Notes: generated from the letters alone by a model not told the origin. Numbered from the stretch's first letter, positions 7,806-16,802 are shown. The stretch: DNA of 64,000 bases from Zeimonas arvi (GCF_008039575.1 NZ_VDUY01000005.1:310001-374000); one strand, 5' to 3'. Translations and numbers: made by a program.

Positions 7806-9284
7806 TCAACTCCTGAGCGCGAAGGCGAGCGCGACCAGCAGGTTGGCCGCCGCCGCCGTGCCGAACAGCGCCATCATTCTGCGCTCGCGCCGCCCGGGCC
7901 TGCCACTGTCGTAGCGGAAGCGCTCGGCCACGATCTGCTCGAGCGGCACGCCCGCGCGATCGAGCGCATCCTCGACCGCATCGATCATCGGCGTGGGCCC
8001 GCACACGAAGTAGAGCCAGCGCTCGGGCGCCGGCGCGGGCAGCAGCGGGCGCAGCGTGTCGGGGTCGAGCTGGCCGGCGAGGCCCGGCCAGCCGGGCGGC
8101 GGCTCGCCGAGCACCTGGTGCACGATCAGGTCCAGCCGGCCGGCCATCTCGCGCAGTTCGTCCGCGAAGACGATCTGCTCGGCGATCCGGTTGCCCACCA
8201 CCAGCACGACGGGCCGGCGCTCGCCGCACGCGGCCAGTTCGCGCAGCAGCGACATCACCGGGGCCAGGCCCGCGCCGCCGGCGATCAGCATCAGGCCTTC
8301 GCCGTCGCGGCCCTCCAGCGTGAAGTTGCCGTAGGGTGCGTCGAGGAAGACCCGCGCGCCGGGGGCGACCGTGTCGGGCAGTGCAGCGGTGAAGGCTCCG
8401 GCTTCCTTGATCAGGAACTCGATCTCCGGCAGACGGGCGGGGGCCGACGCGATCGAGAACGGGTGGTCGGACAGCCGCCAGGCGCTGCCCGTCTTGATCC
8501 AGGCGAACTGCCCGGCGCGGAAGCGGCCGCCGTCGTGGCCGTCGGCCCGCAGCGTGAGCGTCCAGGTGCGCGGCGCGATCCGCTCGAGCCGTGAGACCCG
8601 CCATGGCCGGCGCGACATCGCGATCGGCCGGAACAGCCACACGTTGGCCAGCGCCAGCGCGCAGGGCGCCGCCGCCAGCCCCCAGAGCCAGGACAGCGGG
8701 GCCGCGCCCGAATACCGCCCGGCGTCCAGCGCATGGTGGATGCCCAGCGCCATCAGCGCTGCCGCGCCCAGCGCGTGTGAAAGCCGCCAGGTCTCGTAGC
8801 GGTACGGAATTCGATCCCGGAAGATGGCGGCCGGCACCAGCAGCATCAACAGCACCCAGGCCGCCAGCCCGGTGAGCGTGGCGGCCGGCGTGAGCGCGAG
8901 GGTCGCGGCATGCGTGTCGTCCCAGGGCCGATCGGCCAGCGGCAGCGTGTACATCATCGGATGGACGAGCAGGTAGAGCAGCGCCGGACGGGCGAGCAGT
9001 TGGTGCATCCGCATCGCCGCATCGATCCCCACCGGCGACGACACCGTCCTGATCCGGCCCGACAGCGCGAACGCCACCGCCAGGACCATCAGGCTGGTCA
9101 TTGCCAGCGCGGACGACAGCTCGTCGAGCCAGGGCCGGGGCGGCAGCCCGCGGGCCCAGGCCAGCACGACCGGCAGTGCCGCGATGGCCGCGTAAGCGAC
9201 GAGCAGCGCGGCTGCGGCCGTGGTCTGCCTTGCGGCGCCGGCATCGTGTGGGCCTCGCCCGGGGGTCGTCTTCGCTGCGCTCAA
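7806..9284 (-). CDS. Ferric-reductase-like membrane flavin oxidoreductase
   Basis: Membrane oxidoreductase of about 492 residues. The N-terminal half has about six hydrophobic helices with histidines suited to heme b (for example MHQLLARP and LLVHPMMY, then LSHALG and GIHHAL). The C-terminal half is an FNR-type module: the FAD motif DHPFSIASA, the NAD(P)-binding GGAGLAPVMSLL and the terminal CGPTPMI. It would pass electrons from NAD(P)H through FAD to heme and an acceptor. I prefer a TTG start at 9284, preceded at 5 bases by GGGAGCC; an ATG at 9350 would add an Arg-rich stretch without a ribosome-binding site. A second protein of the same architecture is encoded at 22078-23412. Confidence 0.85.
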   Translation of the reverse strand: MSAAKTTPGRGPHDAGAARQTTAAAALLVAYAAIAALPVVLAWARGLPPRPWLDELSSALAMTSLMVLAVAFALSGRIRTVSSPVGIDAAMRMHQLLARPALLYLLVHPMMYTLPLADRPWDDTHAATLALTPAATLTGLAAWVLLMLLVPAAIFRDRIPYRYETWRLSHALGAAALMALGIHHALDAGRYSGAAPLSWLWGLAAAPCALALANVWLFRPIAMSRRPWRVSRLERIAPRTWTLTLRADGHDGGRFRAGQFAWIKTGSAWRLSDHPFSIASAPARLPEIEFLIKEAGAFTAALPDTVAPGARVFLDAPYGNFTLEGRDGEGLMLIAGGAGLAPVMSLLRELAACGERRPVVLVVGNRIAEQIVFADELREMAGRLDLIVHQVLGEPPPGWPGLAGQLDPDTLRPLLPAPAPERWLYFVCGPTPMIDAVEDALDRAGVPLEQIVAERFRYDSGRPGRRERRMMALFGTAAAANLLVALAFALRS

Positions 9285-9429
9285 GGGTGGCTCCCGTCGG
9301 TCGGGTCGAACAAGCGAGAGGCGACGGCGCCCTCGCCGAAGCGAGCGCACGCCGAATCCAGGATAAGCGCCGCAATCCGGCAGGCGCAGGACACCGCAGC
9401 AATCGGGTCGGCCAATGCGGGCGCCGGGT

Positions 9430-9435
9430 TAGAAT
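9430..9435 (+). promoter_or_regulatory. Candidate -10 box for the Rep-like helicase gene
   Basis: TAGAAT lies 23 bases before the ATG at 9459. No clear -35 hexamer is seen at the expected spacing. Confidence 0.3.
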
Positions 9436-9458
9436 CCGACCCCTTCCTGCAGCCCCCG

Positions 9459-11519
9459 ATGTCCGCCCAGCTCAACCCCGCCCAGCGCGAAGCGATCCGC
9501 TACCTCGACGGCCCCTGCCTGGTGATTGCCGGCGCGGGCAGCGGCAAGACGCGCGTGATCACCCAGAAGATCGTGCGGTTGATCGAGGCCGGCTTTCCGT
9601 CGCGGGCGATCGGCGCGATCACCTTCACCAACAAGGCCGCGCAGGAGATGGCCGAGCGGCTGGGCAGGATGGTGAAGTTGCCCGAGGCCGAGCGCCCGCT
9701 GGTCAGCACCTTCCACTCGCTGGGCGTGCAGATGCTGCGCCGCGATGGCCAGGCGCTGGGCCTCAAGCGCAACTTCTCGATCCTCGACGCCGACGACGCG
9801 GCCGGCATCCTGCAGACCGCGCTGGGCACCACCGACCGCAAGGTCGCGCGCAACGCCCAGCACCGGATCTCGCTGTGGAAGAACGCGCTGGTCGACCCCG
9901 ATGCCGCGGCCGCGACCGCCGCCGACGAGCTCGAGCACCAGGTCGCGCGCGCCTACCGCGACTACGCCGCCACGCTGGTCGCCTACCAGGCGGTGGATTT
10001 CGACGACCTGATCGGCTTGCCGGTCAGGCTGCTGCGCGAGCACGACGAGGTTGCCCGCGCCTGGCGCGAGAAGCTGCGCTACCTGCTGGTCGACGAGTAC
10101 CAGGACACCAACGCCTGCCAGTACGAGCTGCTGAAGCTGCTGGTGGGCCCGCGCGCCGGGTTCACCGCGGTGGGCGACGACGATCAGTCGATCTACGGCT
10201 GGCGCGGGGCCACGCTGGAGAACCTGAACCGGCTGTCCACCGACTTCCCGAAGCTGAAGGTGATCAAGCTCGAGCAGAACTACCGCTCGAGCGTGAACAT
10301 CCTGACCGCGGCCAACCGGCTGATCGCGCACAACCCCAAGCTGCACGAGAAGAAACTGTGGTCCGAGCACGGCCCGGGCGACCCGGTGATCGTGGTGCCC
10401 TGCGACAGCGACGAGGCCGAGGCGGAGTCCGTGGTGTCGCGCCTGCAGGCGCACAAGTTCGAGCGGCGCGGCAAGTACGCCGACTACGCGATCCTGTACC
10501 GCGGCAATCATCAGGCGCGGATCGTCGAACAGGCGCTGCGCAAGGAGAAGATTCCCTACGTCTTGTCGGGCGGCCAGTCCTTCTTCGAGCGCGCGGAGAT
10601 CCGCGACCTGCTCGCCTACCTGCGGCTGCTGGCCAACGACGACGACGATCCCGCCTTCATTCGCGCGGTCACCACGCCCAAGCGAGGCGTGGGCACCACG
10701 ACGCTGACCGCGCTGGGCACCTACGCCGGCGAGCGCCACCAGTCGATGTTCGCCACCATGTTCGAGCTGGGCTGCGAGCAGCGGATCGCCCCGCGCCAGC
10801 TCGAGCCCTTGCGCGAGTTCGGCGAGTTCGTGAACCGGATCGCCTGGCGCGCGCAGCGCGAGCCGGCCGCGCAGGTGCTCGACGACCTGCTCTCGGCCAT
10901 CGACTATCGCGGCCACCTGTTCGCCACCGCCGACGACAAGGTCGCCGCGGGGCGCTGGCAGAACGTGAGCGATTTCGTCGACTGGCTCAAGAAGCGGGCC
11001 GAAGAGGAAGGCTCGACGCTGCTGCAACTGGCCCAGACCGTGAGCCTGTTGTCGCAGCTCGACCGCAAGGACGCCGACGCCGACGCGGTGCGGCTCACCA
11101 CCATCCACGCGTCCAAGGGCCTGGAGTTCCCGCACGTGTTCATCGTGGGCTGCGAGGAAGGGCTGTTGCCGCACCACGGCGGGCTGGCGCGCGAGGAGAC
11201 CGAAGCGGCCGGCGCCGACGAGCCCGGCGGCGACGAGGGCAAGGGCCGGCCCGGCCGCGAGGCAGCCCGCATCGAGGAAGAGCGCCGCCTGATGTACGTG
11301 GCGGTGACCCGCGCCCAGCGCAGCCTCACCCTCACCTGGTGCCGCGAGCGCAAGCGCGGCCGCGAGAAGTACCCGCAGGTCCCGTCGCGCTTCCTGTCCG
11401 AGATGCAGCTCGACGCGCAGCCCAAGGCCGGCGCCATGGTCAGCGCGGACGCGGCGAAGGCGAAACTGGCGGGGCTGCGGGCGATGCTCGGGCAATCCCG
11501 GGGCACGGTCGCGGGCTGA
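9459..11519 (+). CDS. rep: Rep-type ATP-dependent 3'-5' DNA helicase
   Basis: UvrD/Rep superfamily 1A helicase of 686 residues, close to the usual Rep length. Visible motifs: LNPAQREAIRYLDGP (Q motif and start), Walker A AGAGSGKT (24-31), motif Ia TFTNKAAQEM, Walker B/DEYQD (212-216), motif III GDDDQSIYGWRG, motif IV EQNYRSS, motif V TIHASKGLEFPHVF and motif VI RRLMYVAVTRA. It should unwind DNA ahead of replication forks and clear bound proteins. Rep rather than UvrD or PcrA is favoured by length and by the short C-terminus after motif VI, but these can be confused. A Glu/Gly-rich insert precedes motif VI. Confidence 0.9.
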   Translation: MSAQLNPAQREAIRYLDGPCLVIAGAGSGKTRVITQKIVRLIEAGFPSRAIGAITFTNKAAQEMAERLGRMVKLPEAERPLVSTFHSLGVQMLRRDGQALGLKRNFSILDADDAAGILQTALGTTDRKVARNAQHRISLWKNALVDPDAAAATAADELEHQVARAYRDYAATLVAYQAVDFDDLIGLPVRLLREHDEVARAWREKLRYLLVDEYQDTNACQYELLKLLVGPRAGFTAVGDDDQSIYGWRGATLENLNRLSTDFPKLKVIKLEQNYRSSVNILTAANRLIAHNPKLHEKKLWSEHGPGDPVIVVPCDSDEAEAESVVSRLQAHKFERRGKYADYAILYRGNHQARIVEQALRKEKIPYVLSGGQSFFERAEIRDLLAYLRLLANDDDDPAFIRAVTTPKRGVGTTTLTALGTYAGERHQSMFATMFELGCEQRIAPRQLEPLREFGEFVNRIAWRAQREPAAQVLDDLLSAIDYRGHLFATADDKVAAGRWQNVSDFVDWLKKRAEEEGSTLLQLAQTVSLLSQLDRKDADADAVRLTTIHASKGLEFPHVFIVGCEEGLLPHHGGLAREETEAAGADEPGGDEGKGRPGREAARIEEERRLMYVAVTRAQRSLTLTWCRERKRGREKYPQVPSRFLSEMQLDAQPKAGAMVSADAAKAKLAGLRAMLGQSRGTVAG

Positions 11520-11673
11520 CCTGCACCCGTCGGCAGGTCGACCCGGCCGGTTGGCCTTTCCCCCCTCACGCGTCTAAACTCGGCCATCCGTCAAGGCCGG
11601 CGACTCGACCGGCTTGCCGCCGAGGCAGGCTTTCGCCTCCCTGCGCGCCCCGACAACAAGGAACCCACCCACG

Positions 11674-12405
11674 ATGGCATTGTTCGGCAGAAACAAACCG
11701 GTCGTCTTCGACCCCTACGGTTCGAGTCGCCGCTCCGGCTTCCCGATCCCGCGCTGGCTGCTCATCCTGATGCTGGGCATCGTGCTGGGGGCCGGCGGCC
11801 TGTTCTATGCCGAGGAGAACTACCTGCCGCCGCGGCTGACGCCCGCCGAGTCGCAGCGACTGCAGGCCCACGCGGCCCAGCTCGAGGCCGAGCGCCAGCG
11901 CCTGCAGACCGAGCTCGACAAGACCACCGCCGAGGCGCGCGCTGCGGCCGACACCGCCGCCAGACAGATCGCCTCGACCCAGGCCGAGAACAAGAAACTC
12001 TCGACCGAGCTCGCTGCGGCGCGCGAGTCGGTGGCGCCGCTGCAGCGCGACCTGGCCTTGTTCGCCGAGATCCTGCCGCCCGATCCGCGCGGCGGCGCGG
12101 TGGCGGTGCGCGCGGCCAACTTCGGGAACGACGCCGGCCAGCTCGACTATCACGTGCTGCTGACCCGCGACCAGAAGGACGGCAAGGCCTTCGAGGGTGT
12201 GGTCGAGCTGGTGGTGGCGGGCAGCCGCGGCGGCCGCGCCGAGACGATCACGCTCGACCCGTTGCCGGTGAAGCTCGAGCGCTACCGGCATCTGCAGGGC
12301 AAGCTGCCCCTGCCGCCCGGCTTCGAGGGCCGGCAGGTCACCGTTCGGGTGCTCGATCGCGCCGGGGGGCGTCAGTTGGGAATGCGCGTGCTCTACGTGC
12401 GCTGA
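11674..12405 (+). CDS. Membrane-anchored coiled-coil protein (DUF6776-like)
   Basis: Protein of 243 residues with one membrane segment (about 26-46, WLLILMLGIVLGAGGLFY), an extended coiled coil rich in Ala, Glu, Gln and Arg (about 62-135) and a C-terminal beta-rich domain (about 145-243) ending in MRVLYVR. The layout resembles the uncharacterised DUF6776 proteins of Burkholderiales; I rely on memory of the family for that. The ATG at 11674 is chosen because GGAACC lies upstream and the basic N-terminus directly precedes the membrane helix. The 3' end overlaps the convergent aminotransferase gene by 13 bases. Confidence 0.75.
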   Translation: MALFGRNKPVVFDPYGSSRRSGFPIPRWLLILMLGIVLGAGGLFYAEENYLPPRLTPAESQRLQAHAAQLEAERQRLQTELDKTTAEARAAADTAARQIASTQAENKKLSTELAAARESVAPLQRDLALFAEILPPDPRGGAVAVRAANFGNDAGQLDYHVLLTRDQKDGKAFEGVVELVVAGSRGGRAETITLDPLPVKLERYRHLQGKLPLPPGFEGRQVTVRVLDRAGGRQLGMRVLYVR

Positions 12406-13658
12406 GCGGCGCCGAGGGCGGCGACTGCCGCCGCCGCGCCCGGGCCCACCGGAATGCGCAGCGCCCTGAGTGCGGCCTCGATGCCGCCCAGCGCGCCCAG
12501 GATCGTCGCCTCGTTCTGGTCGCCCAGGTGTCCGATGCGGAAGGCCTTGCCGGCCAGGGGCCCCAGTCCGCCGGCGGCCGCCACCTGGAAGCGCTCGCGC
12601 GCCAGGCTGCGGATCGCCTCGGGGTCCGCGCCTTCGGCCACCGAGATCGTGGTCACCGACACCGAGCGCGCCGGCGGCACCTTGCAGAAGAAGTCGATCG
12701 CGCCGCCCTCGCGCCACACAGCCACCGCGGCGTGCACCGCGCCGGCCAGCCGCGCGTGGCGCGCGAGCACCTGCCCGACGCCCTCGCGGAAGAGCAAGGC
12801 CAGCGACGCTTCCAGCCCCATCAGCATCTGCTGCGGCGGCGTGCCGCAGAACTTGCGGTAGCCGATCGCGTCGCGCCGGCGCCGCCAGTCCCAGTAGAAG
12901 CGCGGGGTGGGGTTGGCCCGCGCCACCGCCTCGGCCCGGGGGCCCACCGCCACGAAGGCCAGCCCCGCCGGCAGCATCAGTCCCTTCTGCGAGGCGCCGA
13001 TGGTCACGTCGGCGCGCAGCGCCCTCATCGAGTAGGGCGCGGCGCCCAGCGAGGCCACCACGTCGACCACCATCAGCGCCGGATGGCCGGCCGCGTCGAT
13101 GGCCGCGCGGATCGCTCCCAGGTCGTTGCTCACGCTGCTGGCGGTGTCGGTGTGCACCACGAACACCGCCGAGATCTCGCCGGCCGTGTCGGCGCGCAGC
13201 GCGTCTTCCACCGCCTGCGGGTCGATCGGGTAGCCGGGCCGCCAGGGCACGCGCACCACCTTGCGGTCCAGCGCCTCGGTCTGGATCGCCCACGACTCCG
13301 AGAAGTGGCCGGTGCCCGGCACCAGCACCGCCCGGCCGGGCGCGACCAGGTTGGCGATGGTCGCCTCCCAGGCGCCGTGGCCGTTGGCGGCGTACTGGTA
13401 GACGTCGCAGCCGGGCGCGTCGAGCAGCGCCAGCAGGCCCGTCTCGCAGGCCTCGATGATGCGGTCCAGCCGCGGGTCGGCCAGGTCCATCGACTGCCGG
13501 TGCATCGCCGACAGCACCTCGTCGGGAATCGGCGTGGGGCCGGGCGAGTGCAGCAGGCGCTGGCCGGGAATGCGGGCGGCGGCCCCGCTTCCGGCGGTGG
13601 CCGGAGAAGTCGGTGCAGTCGGTGCGAACGGGCTGGCGAACGAAGGCGGGACGTTCAT
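12393..13658 (-). CDS. Class V PLP-dependent aminotransferase (serine/alanine-glyoxylate type)
   Basis: PLP enzyme of 421 residues. Hallmarks are PGPTPIPDEVLSA (39-51), the GHGAWEAT loop (93-100), the PLP-ring aspartate in VVDVVASLG (about 199) and the Schiff-base lysine in GASQKGLMLPAG (K225). It should transfer an amino group between serine or alanine and glyoxylate, or act on a related pair such as phosphonopyruvate. The first about 30 residues are low-complexity Ala/Pro/Ser. Substrate preference cannot be settled by reading. Confidence 0.88.
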   Translation of the reverse strand: MNVPPSFASPFAPTAPTSPATAGSGAAARIPGQRLLHSPGPTPIPDEVLSAMHRQSMDLADPRLDRIIEACETGLLALLDAPGCDVYQYAANGHGAWEATIANLVAPGRAVLVPGTGHFSESWAIQTEALDRKVVRVPWRPGYPIDPQAVEDALRADTAGEISAVFVVHTDTASSVSNDLGAIRAAIDAAGHPALMVVDVVASLGAAPYSMRALRADVTIGASQKGLMLPAGLAFVAVGPRAEAVARANPTPRFYWDWRRRRDAIGYRKFCGTPPQQMLMGLEASLALLFREGVGQVLARHARLAGAVHAAVAVWREGGAIDFFCKVPPARSVSVTTISVAEGADPEAIRSLARERFQVAAAGGLGPLAGKAFRIGHLGDQNEATILGALGGIEAALRALRIPVGPGAAAAVAALGAAQRT

Positions 13659-13707
13659 CGGGCGTGGCTTGCGGGGATGGATTGCGCCTGGGCGGGATGG
13701 CCCGCCT

Positions 13708-14118
13708 TCAGGCGAGCTGGACGATCTGGTTGAGCCGTTCGCAGACCTCGCGAAACAGTGGGTCGTCGAGCCGGCCCAGCGGGTGCGGGCTCGCGCCGCG
13801 CACCCGCCAGTCGAAGGACTTGGGCTGGTGGCAGAGGACATAGCTGGTGCGGCCGGCCTTGCGCCCGGCCGCCTTGCCGACCGGCACCGCGAACGGATTG
13901 TCGGCGTTCCACTCGGCAGTGGTCATCGGCAGGCCGATCACCAGCGAGGTCCTCGCATTGAAGATGCGCGGCGACAGGACCAGGAAGGGATGGATGTCCT
14001 TCATCTCCCGGCCGGCTTGCGGGTTGCAGTCGATCCAGACGACGTCCTGCCGCTCCGGCGTCCAGGGGTAGCGCGCCGCGCGCGGCGGCTCCTTGGCGGC
14101 GGCGGGTGCGCGAGGCAT
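13708..14118 (-). CDS. mazF: MazF/PemK-family mRNA interferase toxin
   Basis: Toxin of 136 residues of the MazF/PemK/CcdB-like barrel family. It has the early WTPERQDVVWIDCNPQAGREM segment (residues 19-41), an HPFLVLSP strand, a central VIGLPMT strand and a terminal VCERLNQIV helix. It would cleave mRNA at short sequence motifs unless bound by the antitoxin encoded 45 bases upstream. The N-terminal about 15 residues are an Ala/Pro-rich extension with no match to the family core, so a start further downstream is possible. Confidence 0.87.
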   Translation of the reverse strand: MPRAPAAAKEPPRAARYPWTPERQDVVWIDCNPQAGREMKDIHPFLVLSPRIFNARTSLVIGLPMTTAEWNADNPFAVPVGKAAGRKAGRTSYVLCHQPKSFDWRVRGASPHPLGRLDDPLFREVCERLNQIVQLA

Positions 14119-14163
14119 GGCGGGCGGCGAGGGGCGGCTGATGGCTGCGCGGTGCGGCTGCGC

Positions 14164-14418
14164 TTACCAGCGCTCGGCGCCCAGCGGGACAGCGCCGGCC
14201 ATTGCCTCGCCGCCATGCCGCTCGGGGTCGAAGCGCGCGAGACGCTCCTCGAGACTGGGCCCTGCCGGTTCGGCGGGTTCGATGATCACGCGGCCGTCTT
14301 CCACGCTGATTCGAACCCGCTGGTCGACGTGAAGCCCGGCCGCCTTGGCGACGCTCGCGGGCAGCCGAACCCCGAGGTTGTTGCCCCATTTCTTGATGTC
14401 GAGAAAGGCTTCGGACAT
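14164..14418 (-). CDS. mazE: MazE-type AbrB-fold antitoxin
   Basis: Antitoxin of 84 residues. Its N-terminal swapped-hairpin DNA-binding domain reads DIKKWGNNLGVRLPASV, typical of MazE/AbrB, and the acidic C-terminal tail (about 50-84) should wrap the toxin. Antitoxin-first order with the MazF-like gene is normal, and the pair should repress its own promoter. GGAGGGG lies just upstream of the ATG at 14418. It is preceded by an AT-rich promoter/operator. Confidence 0.9.
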   Translation of the reverse strand: MSEAFLDIKKWGNNLGVRLPASVAKAAGLHVDQRVRISVEDGRVIIEPAEPAGPSLEERLARFDPERHGGEAMAGAVPLGAERW

Positions 14419-14442
14419 GAGCCCCTCCGATGGGCAGTGAAT

Positions 14443-14481
14443 GTTTAAACGCAGTATAGACCTTGGTGGCGGGAATGCCCA
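14443..14481 (-). promoter_or_regulatory. Promoter and putative operator of the mazEF module
   Basis: Reading leftward, a -35-like TGGGCA (14476-14481) is separated by 17 bases from TATACT (14453-14458), followed by the perfect 8-base palindrome GTTTAAAC (14443-14450) where the transcript would begin. This is the most AT-rich stretch of the neighbourhood. A palindrome over the start site fits autoregulation by a MazE-MazF complex, which is the family norm; binding here is inferred. Confidence 0.6.
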
Positions 14482-14514
14482 GTCGCGCAGGGCCTGCCTG
14501 CTCCGACGGCCCGT

Positions 14515-15492
14515 CTACTCCACCCGCGCCCCCGACGCCTTCACGATCCGTCCCCATTTCTCGATCTCGGCCGCAACGAAGCGCTTCGCCTCCGCCGGCG
14601 AGTTGCCCGCCACGACGAAGCCGCGCGAGGCGAAGAACTCCTGCATGTCCGGGCTCTGCAGGATCTTCACCACTTCCTCGTTGAGCCTCGCGAGCACCGG
14701 CGCGGGCGTGCCGGCCGGCGCGAACAGGCCCTGCCAGGAGAGGGCCTCGAAGTCGGCGAAGCCCGACTCGGCCATCGTCGGCACCTCGGGCAGCATCGGG
14801 TGGCGCCGCTTCGACGTGACGGCGTAGGCCTTGAGCTTGCCTTCCTTCACGTGGGGCAGCACCACCAGCACGTCGCCGAACATCGCGTCGATCTGCCCGC
14901 CGAGCAGGTCCTGCAGCGGGCCGGCGCTGCCCTTGTAGGGCACGTGGTTCAGCCTGGTGCCGGAGGCCAGCGCGAACATCTCGCCGGTCAGGTGCATCGA
15001 GGTGCCGTTGCCCGGCGAGCCGTGGGTGAGCTTGCCCGGGTTGGCCTTCGCATGCGCGACGAAGTCGGCGATCGTCGCGCCCGGCACGTTCGCGTTGGAC
15101 ACCACCACCAGGGGCGCGCTGACGATCAGCGTGACCGGGTCGAAGTCCTTCGCCGGGTCGTAGGGAAGCTTCGCGTATAGCGTGGCCGCGATCGCGTTCG
15201 GGCCGGTCACCCCCACCAGCAAGGTGTGGCCGTCGGCCGGCGACTTGGCCACGTGATCGGCGCCCACGGTGCCGCCGGCGCCGGGCTTGTTCTCCACGAT
15301 CACCGCTTGCCCGAGCGGCGCCGCGAGCTTCTCGGCGATGCGCCGCGCCAGCAGGTCGGTGCTGCCGCCGGGCGGGAAGGGCACCACGATGCGCACCGGC
15401 CTGGTCGGCCAGGCCTGAGCGGCCGCGGGGGCGGGCGTGAGTGCCAGTGCGGCAAGCGCCATGCAGCCGGCGATCGTGGCGAGCAGTCTCAT
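14515..15492 (-). CDS. Bug/TctC-family periplasmic solute-binding protein
   Basis: Extracytoplasmic binding protein of 325 residues of the tripartite tricarboxylate transporter (TctC/Bug) family. A signal peptide covers 1-25 (cleavage after AAA). The family core follows: WPTRPVRIVVPFPPGGSTD, then VENKPGAGG, LNHVPYKGSAGPLQDLLGGQID-like residues and a TMAESG motif. It would bind a carboxylate or amino acid in the periplasm. No TctA or TctB membrane genes are nearby, which is common for Bug proteins. It is 13 bases downstream of the D-amino-acid dehydrogenase-like gene and probably co-transcribed, which hints at an amino-acid-like ligand. Confidence 0.93.
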   Translation of the reverse strand: MRLLATIAGCMALAALALTPAPAAAQAWPTRPVRIVVPFPPGGSTDLLARRIAEKLAAPLGQAVIVENKPGAGGTVGADHVAKSPADGHTLLVGVTGPNAIAATLYAKLPYDPAKDFDPVTLIVSAPLVVVSNANVPGATIADFVAHAKANPGKLTHGSPGNGTSMHLTGEMFALASGTRLNHVPYKGSAGPLQDLLGGQIDAMFGDVLVVLPHVKEGKLKAYAVTSKRRHPMLPEVPTMAESGFADFEALSWQGLFAPAGTPAPVLARLNEEVVKILQSPDMQEFFASRGFVVAGNSPAEAKRFVAAEIEKWGRIVKASGARVE

Positions 15493-15505
15493 CGTGGGTG
15501 TCCTT

Positions 15506-16744
15506 TCAATGGAAACGAAGCGGCGAGAAGGGTGCGAGGTCGACCTGCGGCGTGCGGCCCGCCACCAGGTGCGCGATCTCGCGCCCGGTGGTCGCGCCGC
15601 CGCACATGCCCACGTGGCCATGGCCGAAGCCCAGCCAGGCATTCTCGGCGCGCGGCGCCCTGCCGATCACCGGCAGGCTGTCCGGCAGGCAGGGGCGGTG
15701 GCCCATCCACTGCGTGGTCTCGCTGGCGTCCAGGTGCGGAAACAGCTCGCGGCCCTTGCGCAGCAGCACGTCGGCGCGCGCGTAGTTGGGCGGGGCGCGC
15801 AGGCCGGCCAGCTCCACCGAGCCGGCCAGTCGCAGGCCCATCGCCATCGGGTTGACCATCAGGTTGTGCTCGACCGCCATCACCGTATGCCGCAGCGCCA
15901 GGTTCGAGCTCTTCACCGTGACGTGATAGCCGCGCTGGGTCTCCAGCGGCACGCGCGCGCCGAGTTGGGCGGCCAGCCGCGCGGACCAGGCGCCGGCCGC
16001 CACGACCACGCCGTCGACCGCGAGCGGCTCGGCACCGTCGAGCCGGAGCGCCTGCACCAGCCCGTCGCGCAATGCGAAGCCCGTCACGCGCCGCTTCAGG
16101 TGCCCGGCGCCGTCGGCCAGGCAGCGGGCGTGCAAGGCCTTGACCAGCGCAGACGGGTCGACGGTCGAGCCGTTCTCCGGCGCCAGGATGCCGAAGCGGA
16201 AGGCGCCCTTCAGGTCGGGCTCGAGCGACTCGAGCTCGTCGCGATCCACGTCGCGCAGCGCCACGCCGAGCGAGCGGCGCAGGTCCATCCCCCACTTCCA
16301 CTGGGCGGCCACCTCGCGCGACGAGTAGACGTACAGGCAGCCGGTGCGCCGCACCAGCGCCTGCGCGCCGGCGTGCTCGAGCAGCGGCTGGTAGCTCTCG
16401 AAGATCGGCGCCAGCAGGCCGCGCAGCGCGGTGGCGATCCGGACGACCTCCGCCGGCTTGGAGTGCCTCACGAAGCGCAAAAGCCAGGGCAGCACCGCGG
16501 GCAGGTAGGACCCGCGCACGGTAAGCGGCCCGAGCGGGTCCAGCAGCCAGGCCGGCGCCTTCTTCCACACGCCCGGCATGCCGACCGGCAGGCAGGCGCT
16601 CGGCGACAGCGAACCCGCGTTGCCGAAGGAGCAGGCCTCGCCGGCATCGAGCGGATCGAGGAAAGTGATGCGGTGGCCGTCGCGCTGCAGCCAGGCGGCA
16701 GTGCAGGTGCCGACGATGCCGGTTCCGATGACGGCGATGTGCAT
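15506..16744 (-). CDS. D-amino-acid dehydrogenase-like FAD oxidoreductase (DadA/DAO family)
   Basis: FAD-dependent oxidoreductase of 412 residues, near the usual DadA length. The dinucleotide-binding motif VIGTGIVGTCTAAWL lies at 5-19, and the C-terminal FAD site GFGHGHVGMCGGATTGREIA contains GHGH and the final glycine loop. Residues such as TQWMGHRPCLPDSLPVIG fit the DAO-type substrate region. It would oxidise a D-amino acid or secondary amine and pass electrons to quinones. It heads a two-gene unit with the Bug-type binding protein. Confidence 0.88.
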   Translation of the reverse strand: MHIAVIGTGIVGTCTAAWLQRDGHRITFLDPLDAGEACSFGNAGSLSPSACLPVGMPGVWKKAPAWLLDPLGPLTVRGSYLPAVLPWLLRFVRHSKPAEVVRIATALRGLLAPIFESYQPLLEHAGAQALVRRTGCLYVYSSREVAAQWKWGMDLRRSLGVALRDVDRDELESLEPDLKGAFRFGILAPENGSTVDPSALVKALHARCLADGAGHLKRRVTGFALRDGLVQALRLDGAEPLAVDGVVVAAGAWSARLAAQLGARVPLETQRGYHVTVKSSNLALRHTVMAVEHNLMVNPMAMGLRLAGSVELAGLRAPPNYARADVLLRKGRELFPHLDASETTQWMGHRPCLPDSLPVIGRAPRAENAWLGFGHGHVGMCGGATTGREIAHLVAGRTPQVDLAPFSPLRFH

Positions 16745-16763
16745 CCGCGCATTCTGCCGGAGC

Positions 16764-16802
16764 TTAAGAAGTTCTTACGAATCCGTGAGCCAATTCTTAC
16801 GA
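16764..16802. promoter_or_regulatory. Palindrome and repeated TTCTTACGA motif upstream of the hemerythrin-like gene
   Basis: The divergent spacer holds the perfect inverted repeat TAAGAA-G-TTCTTA (16765-16777) and a direct repeat TTCTTACGA at 16772-16780 and 16794-16802, offset by 22 bases (two helical turns). This arrangement suggests a bound regulator acting on the hemerythrin-like gene, the dehydrogenase gene, or both. I cannot name the protein. Confidence 0.5.

Noticed and set aside
11518-11539. GACCTGC/GCAGGTC inverted repeat after the helicase gene
   Set aside because: 7-base arms without a T-run; possible weak terminator, but not enough to call one.
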